A DNA stretch of 64,000 bases from Tetrahymena elliotti 4EA (lineage: Eukaryota > Ciliophora > Oligohymenophorea > Hymenostomatida > Tetrahymenidae): NCBI GenBank assembly GCA_000231825.2, contig JH720295.1:233498-297497 (forward strand), written 5' to 3'. Both the position numbers and the translations under genes were made by a program. This document shows positions 36,260 to 46,523 of this stretch, piece by piece (position 1 is the first letter of the stretch; each line of letters begins with the position of its first letter). Under the pieces are notes generated by a model, which did not search any database, was not told where the DNA came from, and saw only the letters and a program-made list of their open reading frames with translations.

Positions 36260-37339
36260 TCATGATTATTAGTGAGATGTTTCATAGCCATATGAGATTT
36301 TTAACTTGTTTAACTCAAAGAAATATTATTCAATTTACTTTTCTTAATTTGCTATGAATATTCTTTATATGCGAATTTTTTTTTCATACTCTAAATATTC
36401 ATTATAATCATCCAAATATTTATTTTCAAGGCTTTCAAGGCTAGATTATAAATTGCTAACTTAATTTTAGATTGTCTATAATTCATTTTAAATTTTTTGA
36501 ATTTCATTTTAGTTTTCCTTTATTTCTTTTTCTTTTTCTTAAAGAATTTTTTGCTTTTCTTACAACTATTTATTTGTTTTGAGAGAATTCATTTATTATT
36601 TATCTTTTTCAGTTAATTCTTCAATCTCTTTTTTATTTGAAATAATTTTTTATTCTAAATTGCTATTCTCATTTTTTCGGTTATTTAATTATTATTCTAA
36701 TTGTTACTTATTAACAAATTGCTGACGTTCATCTTCTTTATATTATTTATTTTATACCAAAGAATTTTCTATAGTTTTATTTAGATCTTTCAGCTAATTA
36801 TCCAGCTCTTTACTTTTATTTTCAGATATTTTTTCAATGTTTTCAAATTCTTAAATTTTATGGAATAATTCCTATTATAATTCTTCATTCTATTTTATTT
36901 AGTCTTTCTCATTGTCGCTTAGTAAATTTGAAAATTATTACTAATATATTTATTATTCAAAATAAAAAATCTTTATTTTATCCCTATTTAATAAGATATT
37001 TTGCTGAATCTTAGTTTTTATCAAATTAGATAAATAATTTTCATCTTTAAACTAATCCTAGCTGTATGTTATTGTGAAATTCAATACTTTTGTTTAATTT
37101 TTCTCATCTTAAAAAGCAATTCTTTAGATTAGCACTCTTTAATCAATTAAGCTTTCTAATATTTTTTTGTACTCTTCTTCAGAGTAATTTAACTTCTAAA
37201 TGTATGCCTTTGCAGAAACCTCTAAAATGATAACTTAATTCTGTAACTTTACAGATGCTTCTATTAAGTCAGAAACTAAGCTTTAAAGAGGCCTTTAAAT
37301 TTCTTATTTTTTTTCTTATTACTATTACATCTATGACAT
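36260..37339 (-). CDS. Coiled-coil protein 2 (tandem paralog)
   Basis: Intronless 359-residue protein starting MSQMQQQQEKKQEIQ. The N-terminal domain contains LIQRIAFQDEKNQTKVLNFT, ITYSQDQFKDENYLSNLIK and FSNLLSDNEKDQI, matching gene 1 in order (LI..I.F.DE, .YS..QF.D...L..., F.NLLS..E..). Residues 150-320 are coiled coil rich in Gln, Glu and Lys (QNEIQKIQNELQTIQNQVSN). The end is HQQS then TGA. The stop codon and open frame were followed through the whole length without TGA. Function unknown. Confidence 0.8.
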
Positions 37340-38244
37340 CACTTTTCTTTCTTCTTAACTAAATTCAATATCTTATTAATAATTGGCTTAAAATAAAAAT
37401 TTTATTACTTTTATCTAAAAAGCTAATCAAATTTAATTTATTAATTATTATGATAAAAAAACTTTTATTTGATCATCTTTCTAAGTCTTCATTTAAAAAG
37501 ATAATTCTATCTCTTAAAAAACAAATAAATATTTTATTACTTTTAAGGATAATAAACCTTTTAAATTTTATAAAAATATGTCTGTCTACTCAGCTTTAAA
37601 AGTATTTCTGATCAATAAATAATCAAAATAATTTATAATTTTTCAATTATCTAAATGTAATTCATTTTCAATATTGTTTTTTAGTAATAACAATGTAAAT
37701 CTTCATTAATCTTTTTTCACCAAAATATTAATATTATTTATTTTCCAATAAATTCTTCAAAAATATCTAATTAACAATACAAAATGAAAGTTAAATACTC
37801 AACTTGAGAATCTAAGGTATATTTTTAATAAAAATAAATAAAAATATTTTTTTTAGAAAATCTAAAATTTTTAATTATTTAAAGATTTAGAATTAACTGT
37901 GGCAAAATTAATTTTAGAATGAAATCATTTTAAATATTTTAAAATAGTTCAATAAAATAATAAAGAATCACTGTTTTTTTTGAGCTCATAAGTATGAATG
38001 AATAAATTAATAAATAAATCTGTTGGTTAATATAATCCAAAGGTTTTAAAAAGATATTAAACACTAATTATTTTTAAACTCAAATTTTTTAAATGAATTG
38101 CAAAAGAGTGTAAGATCAATCAATAAATAAATACCTTTGAAAATAAATAATTTGAAATAGCTTTGAATAACAATAATTTTTCATTCAATTAAAAATAGTA
38201 ATTTGTAGATATTTTACCAATAAACAATATTTCATAGATTCGCA
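37340..38244. other. Divergent promoter region
   Basis: About 0.9 kb of AT-rich DNA between coiled-coil gene 2 (minus) and the RCC1 gene (plus). No coding frame recognised. The promoters of both genes must be here. Confidence 0.4.
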
Positions 38245-41200
38245 ATGTTAACAAACACTTAGCAGCAGTTTTCAAACTAGCAGCAATAACAATAAGCTTA
38301 AAAGCATGTTGAAAAGAAGAATAAAAAGCTTAAAGATTTCACTCCTGTTTATGTTTGGGGATGTAAAAACATATTTTAATCATATTTTAGCTAAAACATC
38401 CCTTCACAAAAATGTTGATTCAAAATAAGTTTTTTGTTAATAAATAAAAAAGCTGATACATATGGATAACTAGGCTTAGCTTCAAGGGAATTTGGTATTA
38501 ATTTAATCTAATTCATTCAAAAATAATTAGTTTTTGATAACAATTTCAATAGGAAAGTCTTGTCCTAGCCCTAGATTTACTAGTTTTAGTGTAATAATTG
38601 AAGATATAGCATGTGGTGAAGAGCATACATCATTTATAGCCCAAAATGGGTATGTATATTCTATGGGAAATAACAATCAAGGATAATTAGGAGTTTCAGT
38701 GGACGAATCATATTATAAATCAGCTCCTACTCTTGTTGAAGGTCTTAAAGGGTAATTCATTAATAGTGATTGATTTCTTTGTCATTATATATTTATTTAT
38801 TTTCAGTTATAAAGCTGTTTAAATCAGCTGTGGAGCTTATCATACAGCTGCTGTTTGTGACAATGGGTAGCTTTTTACTTGGGGATAAAATTGTGAAGGA
38901 TAATTAGGAATTGGAAAGTCAGATAATATGACTACTCCTTAAATAGTAGACCTTAAAAACAATTTAGCTGTTTTTGTATCTTGTGGTAAAAGAAACACTA
39001 TGGTTATTACATGTAAAATTAATTTCTTGTCTTTATTATTCAATATTTTTTAATCACTCATAAAATCGTTCATCAAAAACAAATAGAATTTTACACTAAA
39101 ACATACTAATCACCAATTAATTTATTTAAGAAGACTTTCTTTGTTATTAGAAAAAAATGAATGATAATTGTTAAAATTTCTATTGGATTTAAGAAATGTT
39201 ATTTTTATAGGAATATTCATTAAATTGTTCCTCAAAATCTTTAAGAATTTGATTTAATTAATATTTGAGTGTTTAGTTTAATGCTTAGATTTTTATAATA
39301 ATAAAAAGAAACATAGAAAATATTTGGATTTGGAGATGGTAAATGTGGATAATTAGGATTAGGTAATGAATGTAATGAATATAAACCAAAGTAGCTGTAA
39401 ATATAGATGCAGAATATTGTAGCTATTTCTTGTGGCGATAGACACACTTTATTTTTAACTGAGGAAGGGGAAGCATATTCTTGTGGTAATAATACATATA
39501 ATTAGTTGGGATGTGCAAATAATAGTTAATCTTCTAACATCCCTGTCAAAGTTAAATAAAAGTAAAACTAAAAATTTATTAAAGTTATTGCTGCAAATAC
39601 ACCAATGTCAGCTGCTTTATCATCAGAAGGAAATTTGTAATTAAATTTAATTGTTTTTGGCTAAAAGTTAAATTAATTCTATTAAATTTAGATATCTTTG
39701 GGGCACTGGCTTTTTTGGTTAATTTGATAGACCAACGAGATGTGAATTTGCACCTAAAGATTTATTAGATATTTGTATTGGAAGTTAATTTATTTGTTTA
39801 TTAGATGGAGAAGGAAAAGTTTATTCTTGGGGTAGTAATATGTTTGGAGAATTAGGCTAAGGAATTGCTAATGGTTAATAAGCATTAGAGCCTATTTAAG
39901 TTGATAAAATTAAAGACAAAAATGTCAAAAGACTTTATTGTGGTGCTAATTTTGTTTTTGCTATGGGAGAAAATTGGATCCATCAACAACAACAACAACA
40001 AATATAATAAGAAATAAATGAAAAAAATTAACAACAAAAAAGTTCAATTTCTTCTAAAAGATCAAAATTAGAATAAGAAAATAGCATAATTTCAGGTTAA
40101 AATAGTATTCAATATAAAAATGAAGCTCAAATGGATATGTTAAGAAGGATGAGTGACACTCCTTATTTTGAAGATGTAGCCATTTAAAAGCAGTAATAAA
40201 ATAGTTTAAATAATGGAGGTGATTATTAAAATAGTAAAATTAGATAAAGCACATCTAATTTTGCTTAAAATAATTCAAATTATTAAAATCAATAAGGATC
40301 ATAAAATTAGCATCTTTATTATTAATAACAATATAATGAGTAGAAGATTTAGTAATAATAACAAGATAATTCTAGACTTTATTCAGATTAATCTTTTTAA
40401 GAAAAAAAACCACCCAAAGATAAAAACTTTTAAAAAAGAAATGATCAACAAAAGTTATTATCAGATTATTAAGATGCATATTAGAATTATTAAGAGGATA
40501 ATTACTATGGTGATTAAAATATTAATAATAGTAGAATAGATGAAGATTAAGATCATTCTAATTATGATTATGAAAATTAAGATGGTTCTAGCACCCCTAT
40601 TTAGAAATCTACAGGAAAGAAATAGAGAGTAGAATATGAAATGGAATAATTTGAGACGTATCATGATCAAAATTCCTAATCAAAATATTCATATACAGGT
40701 AGAAATCTTATAGACTAAGATGAAAGTTACCTTTCAAGAGAATAGTCACCTGTAGCAAATAAAGAAAATTTGAATACTGGTAATAAGAGTTTAAAGTAAT
40801 AATACAAGTAATAACAATATTCCTCTCATAAAAAAACTAATAACCCCTCTCCAAATCAACTTTCTTTTGATGATTCACAAATCTATGAACCTATTGATTA
40901 CTCTAATTTTATTTCTGACTCTAAACAATCTAAACCTAGTTCTGTCTAAAAGCCTGCAATTAAATAGTCAACAAAAGGGACTTCATTAATAACTTATAAT
41001 AAATAAAACCCAACTTCTAGTTCTAATGATTCCACTCTTTAAGGAACTATTTAACTAAATAATTATTTGGCCTCATAAGCATAAAATAATCAACATCTTC
41101 AAACTGCCAATTTCACGAGGTAATTCATTTATTTTTTTTATCAATTCAAACATTTTTTTAAATTATTATTTAAAATAAAATAAATTTAAAAATAAAAAGG

Positions 41201-42577
41201 GAAAGAAGCTACTCCTCTTAACACTAATAGCATTAATTATAATATCAACAAACACAAAACTATTAGTTTTATAAAGGAAATTAGAATAAATAGATAGATC
41301 AAAGTGTAAATGAAGAAAGGGGTGATGTTTATGAGATAAAGTATAAATAACTTAAATTAAAGTATGAGAGAACTAAGATGGAAAGAGATGAATATCATGA
41401 GAAATTGAATTATGAGAGAGAAGTTAATAAGAATTTGCTAATAAGATTAGAAAGGAAGACTAAAAAATAAAGAGAACTTGAAAAGAGATTAGAGTTCTTG
41501 AATATGGATCTATAAATGAATAAAAGAACCTATGATATGAAAATTGAGGAACTTTTGAAAAAATTGGCTAGCTATGAATCAAAGATAGAAACCAAGTAAT
41601 ATAAAGAATTAAATTTTTTGAAGGTAAAATAATTGCAAAATATCAAATTTAAGATAATTTAATAACTAAATTAATTAATAAATTAGTCATATGATGAGAG
41701 TGCTTTAGATAAATCAACAAATAGAAATAATTTATCAGACATTAACTCATAAATTATAACTTTGAAGAATAAAAATTATTAGTAAATTATAAGATTATTA
41801 ACTTTTCAGATTTTTATTTTTTAATTATGAAATAAATAAATAATATATAAATAAATAAATAGAAATGATGTTGATAATAATTCATCTGGAGCAAGTGAAA
41901 GTTATAATATAGTTATGAAAGATGAAACTCCAAGCAAAATGATCAAAAATAAGAATCAAACTGTGTCATTTAGTCCTCTTAATTAATCAGATTTTTCAGC
42001 AATAGACCAACATAATACAACAATTAATTCAAAGCTAAATTAAACAGGAAATATTTTCAATAATACTTCAAGTACTTTGAACAATACTTTATCTTAGATG
42101 AATAATTAATAAAATTAAAATTTCGTAGATGAAATACTTGATAAATACAATAAAAGGTAACTGAAAAAATAGAATCCATTTATGGAACAAATTATGAGCA
42201 AGCACCCACCTAACCCATTAGCTAAAAAGGATCTAAATGTAAATACTGAATTAGATTTCTCTAGATAATATAAAACCATAAATACATGTCCTAATACATA
42301 TAATAATTACAATAATTCAACCACTAACTCATATGTTAATTCTGTTAGAAATAATTTATTTAGCTAGCCTTACTCTACTAAAAATTCTATTTACTCAAGA
42401 CCTTCCAGCACAACAGCACATAATTCAACCTTTACTGTAAACAAAATAAACCAAAATCTCAATTATAAATATTATTTCAATTTAAAAAAGGAAAAACCTA
42501 CACATACACACAGCAGAGCATCAAGCAGCTAAGCAAATTAATACAGATAAAAAATTGTTGACAAAAAATATTTTTGA
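38245..42577 (+). CDS. RCC1-propeller protein with disordered linker and coiled coil
   Basis: Multi-exon gene; introns are small and some exact ends are unresolved (notably 38480-38560). After a Gln-rich start (MLTNTQQQFSNQQQQQQ), seven RCC1-type blade strands can be read in order: DTYGQLG, VYSMGNNNQGQLG, LFTWGQNCEGQLG, FGFGDGKCGQLG, AYSCGNNTYNQLG, YLWGTGFFGQF and VYSWGSNMFGELG. They alternate with SCG..HT motifs, giving a complete seven-bladed propeller. A long Gln/Asn/Ser-rich linker follows (40000-41110). Then comes a charged coiled coil (KYERTKMERDEYHEKLNYER and onward, 41300-41640) and an Asn/Ser/Thr-rich tail ending at TGA 42575-42577. RCC1 propellers act as guanine-exchange factors for Ran or as binding platforms. 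The linker and coiled coil are unlike RCC1 itself, so a scaffold is as likely as an exchange factor. Confidence 0.82.
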
Positions 42578-43022
42578 AAACAATTTTAAATTTAATTAAT
42601 TAAAAACTAAATAAATAGAAATATTAATAATATATATTTGCATCTAATTTATCATTAAAAAAATAATTAATATAGAATAATTTAAGAAATTTTTAAAAAT
42701 TTTTGTTTGAAGTTTATGAATAAGCAAATGAGTTACTTATGTAGGTATTTTGATAACTTATTCTATTGTATTTAAGCAATTTATATAGACATGTATAATT
42801 AAATATTAACTAATTATTATTCATTCATTAAGACAGCTTTTAATCAATTAATTCCATTCATTTTAAAGCATTTAGAGATATTATAATATTCAGTGCAAAG
42901 GGAACAACTTTATTTAAAAAAAAGATATATATTGGAGTATTTCCAAAGAGAGGGTAGATTTTTCTCCTTAACTAAAAGTGAATTAACACCATTTAGAATA
43001 CATATAGTGAAAAGGAATAAAT
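42578..43022. other. Convergent 3' region
   Basis: AT-rich spacer between the RCC1 gene (plus) and a small membrane-protein gene (minus). No feature recognised. Confidence 0.4.
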
Positions 43023-43676
43023 TTATTGCATCATCCCAATTTTAAATATCCATAATAATCCATAAAATAATAAATATATTCCAAGAGCCATTAAGATGTA
43101 TTCTTTGTTATTCACAGGATTAATTATTTTACCATTATCATAAGCAACTAAAATCGAAAAGATATCAATTGAGATTATGTTAATAAAGAATAGATTTTTA
43201 TTGATATAATCTAGTATAGTGTAAACTGTTATCATCATCAGTATAGAGCTAAACCAATGAAAGAGAATATTAACATAATATTTACAAGTTCTAAGTAACA
43301 TCTCAAAGATTGTCACATAAAAAATCACACAAAGAGGGCAAAAGGGAAACAAATAGAGAATGAGAACTTCAAAAATGGAATTTTACTCTAAAAACTTATG
43401 ATTAAGTTTCTTCAATTCAAAGTGGAAAATTAAATCAGCCACCAATATTAGCACTAAATAAATTACAGCATAAGTAATCCATTTATAAATAGATTTATTA
43501 GTTATTTCGCCAATATAAACATCTACAAAATACGTTATTTACATAGGAATATAAGCTAAGCTCCAAATAAACCCCCAAGTTATTGCATTTTACAGTTAAT
43601 AATTAGTAAAAGCTGATAAAGGTCCCATCTACTCCTCCATCTCTTCAAATTTTTAAGTGAACTAATCATAATCCAT
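43023..43676 (-). CDS. Small polytopic membrane protein
   Basis: Intronless 217-residue protein, start MDYDQFTQKFEEMEEQMGPL. Five or six hydrophobic segments are visible: ITWGFIWSLAYIPMQITYFV, WITYAVIYLVLILVADLIF, LILYLFPFCPLCVIFYVTIF, FSSILMMITVYTILDYI, then FFINIISIDIFSILVAY, and a last one ILMALGIYLLFYGLLWIF. It is short for a transporter. A CPLC motif lies in the third segment. No family recognised. The start is supported by the acidic N-terminal lead before the first helix. Confidence 0.75.
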
Positions 43677-44380
43677 TTCAAAATAATAAAAATTAATTTA
43701 GTTAAAGAATGAGCTGAAAAATAAAAATAGAAGCAAATAAATAAAAAATATCTTTATTGAAATTTAATAACTTGATAAATTAGTAGAATATATTCTTAAA
43801 AACGTAATAATGAAACCTATTAATCTTATTGATTCAATTTATATTTTTTTCAACAAACAAAAAAAAACATACAACTTTTCTGAATTTAACTAATTAATTT
43901 TGCTTCTTTTTTTGTTCATAATTATTACTAAATTTTTTTTAATTATCCATTTTTCATAAAGAATAGTTTATCTGTTCCAACCATTATTGTGAAAAAAAGA
44001 AAAAATAATCTAATAAGATTTACAAGTTCTCTCCAAACTATTCATCATTATAATTTTTAATTGAATTTAATAACACTTTTATATTAAAATAAAATGAAGG
44101 AATATGTTAAAAGTAGGTTGTGAATATCTAAAAAAAATTTAGAATAAAGTATGAAAAAAGATAAACATAATAAAGTCTGAAAAATTAAAACCGCATTATA
44201 TGATTGATTGATCATTTTTATGGTTTTAAAATATTTAATCTAAATTTTAAAAATATTGTTTTCACCTTTTCGCTTATTTTTTATTTGCTAATTTTTAATT
44301 ATTTGGTGAATTAATTTAAGGTGAATTTTATTTTTTTAATACATACATATTTTAGATTCATAATATTTTTACAGGTTGTA
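43677..44380. other. Noncoding spacer
   Basis: AT-rich, no coding frame recognised. It holds the upstream side of the small membrane-protein gene and runs into the LRR-derived fragment. Confidence 0.4.
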
Positions 44381-44680
44381 AGGTTCTAAAAATAGTGTTT
44401 CAATATTTATTATGTATTTTTGAATGAATTAAAAAAGTTTTTAATTTATGACTGATTGATTTACTACTGACTAGTATTGGTAATTGATATTTTTTTGGCT
44501 CATTTATTATCTTTTATTTATAGTTTTCCATATTAATTCAAATTTTTATCTTCTTTTAAATATTTCTTAATTCAATATTTATTTTCATAATTTTTGAAAA
44601 GGATGAATAATATTAGTAAATCTGGTAAATAAGGATTCAGATCAAAACTAAAAAAAACAAAAATACAATATTTTTAATGA
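44381..44680 (+). pseudogene. LRR gene fragment D (intron plus terminal exon)
   Basis: From about 44381 the sequence matches the introns of LRR genes A and C, including the donor-side TAAAAATAGTGTTTCAATATT-like stretch, the ATGTATTTTTGAATGAAT part and the acceptor TTTTTGAAAAG. It runs into a terminal exon (44602-44680) reading NNISKSGKQGFRSKLKKTK and ending in TGA. No LRR exon or first exon is attached. This is a stranded tail copy more than 33 kb from the main cluster. Confidence 0.65.
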
Positions 44681-45275
44681 AATGACAAATATAATTACAG
44701 TAAATCCTCATTATTTAAGCCGAATTAAATTAAGGATAATTTTTTACTAAAATTGAGAAAATAAAACTTTTTAAATTTTGTTCAAAAAATAACTTGAATT
44801 AATTTAATTAATTTTTCCTTTTATAAAAAGAGGCAGACAGACTATTTAGATATTTTTAAATACATTTTCATTTCTAAAATTAAATTTGAACCCTCTCTAT
44901 CAATCTTAATTAAAGAAAATTATTTGCTTCAAAAATTTAGGTCAATTTCATTTAGAACATATTATGAGTTATTTATTTTACAAGTGAAATTCTTCTTTTA
45001 CTTGTTTTTCAAAGAAAATTTTCAAAATATGAATATAATTTAAATTCAATAGTTGAAAGTAAAAAATAATCCAGAGATTGGAAATAAATTCTCCATGAAA
45101 TCAAGATATATATGATTTAAATTAACTTGTGTTTAAACAAAAATAAATATTTTCGAATAACTTAACTTAAAATAAATAAAATAAGATTATAATTCATCTA
45201 ATTTAGATGAGATAGAGATAATTGTATTTTAAATATTTTAGATTTTTTTCAATAATAGAAAATGTATGCACAGGC
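44681..45275. other. Noncoding spacer
   Basis: AT-rich, no coding frame recognised; 3' flank of the WD40-like gene. Confidence 0.4.
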
Positions 45276-46247
45276 TCACAAAAAATACTATTGAGAATCA
45301 TTTTAATATCTGTTAGGTACTTTAACTTTTTCCCATTTTTTTTTCTTTTTAAAAATTTGTTCATTTAAAAATGAATCCTCAACATTTTTTAATGTTTCAT
45401 ATATTACATGTTCTTTGTTAGTAGTGTTATACTAAAGAATATTGCCATCGCTAAATCCAAAAATAAGTAAATCTTAGTCAGTATTTGTATTGAAGGAAGT
45501 TATCATCTAAGTGGTATTAAATTGCAATGTGTTTAGTATCTCTCCTGTTTAAATATTTAAATGTATTATTTTTTTATATTAAGTAGATAAAATGCTATCT
45601 GTTATGAATTGATGTGTTTAAGTATTAGTGAGACTATAAATATTTGGAATTAAGTTTTTGTTTTTATTCAATTAATACTATCCATAAAATAGAAGTGAAT
45701 CCTCTAAACAAAAATCTAAAATATCACTCATTAAATTGTATTTAATTTAGAATATTTTTGAACAATTTAGTTCTTATTCAAATTTTAGTTTTTGATTTGA
45801 ATATCTAAAGACAGTATTTTGCTGATTGAAAGGCAAGTAATTAGTCTAAAAACTATCTATTTTTATTTCAACAAACAAATTAAAAGATTCATTTAGTTGA
45901 GGTTCATGTAAGAGTCCTAAATTGTTAAAATCTATTCTGTAAACTGATTTTTTTGTTAAAATGAAAAAATCGCTAGAAACATCATCAAAATAATAGTATT
46001 AAAAATCTTCATCGTTGTCATAAATTTCAGTAATTTTAGCATAATTTTAATATTTAAATTTGGGATCTATTGATGAAAGATAAAATGTTCCTTGTCTATT
46101 CATAAATGTTATGTAGTTACTATAAATATTGTTATATTCAATTTAACTTTTTTTATTCTGTTTTTTTAATTAATTTTATTCTATTTCTTTTATAACTCTT
46201 TCTATTTTTTTTGAAGTAAAATTATATACTGTATGTAATATCATCAT
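45276..46247 (-). CDS. WD40-like repeat protein
   Basis: Intronless 323-residue protein beginning MMILHTVYNFTSKKIERVIK. It has beta-strand-rich repeats typical of degenerate WD40 propellers. The clearest is DQDLLIFGFSDGNILQYNTT, where FGFSDGNI takes the place of the usual SGS.DG.I. Others are NIYSNYITFMNRQGTFYLSS and IIHLNIQTGEILNTLQFNTT. It ends with a basic stretch (FKKKKKWEKVKVPN). The start lies just downstream of an A-rich tract with no intron needed. No specific orthologue recognised. It lies next to the end of LRR gene E on the same strand, about 280 bp apart. Confidence 0.65.
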
Positions 46248-46523
46248 CCTTTTAAAATAATAAATAATTTAAGAATTCTATGTATTGAAAATCCTTCTGA
46301 TCATTTAAAAATTTTCTTATATTTTTTTATTACAAGTGAAGAAAAGAAATCAAGGTAGGCAATAAAATATTTAATTATTAATTTTGCTTATTTTTAAAAA
46401 TAAAATTTCAGATAAAAAATAATTTCAAACAAAATATTAAATAAAACATTCATATAATAATAGATTTAATTTTAAGTTTATTAAATGAAATATTTCAGTC
46501 ACCTTAATCCTTTTTTTTCTTTC

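Noticed and set aside
40213..40670. Ile/Lys-rich frames on both strands
   Set aside because: Shadows of the Gln/Asn-rich linker of the RCC1 protein; Asn/Gln codons shifted by one give Ile/Lys runs.
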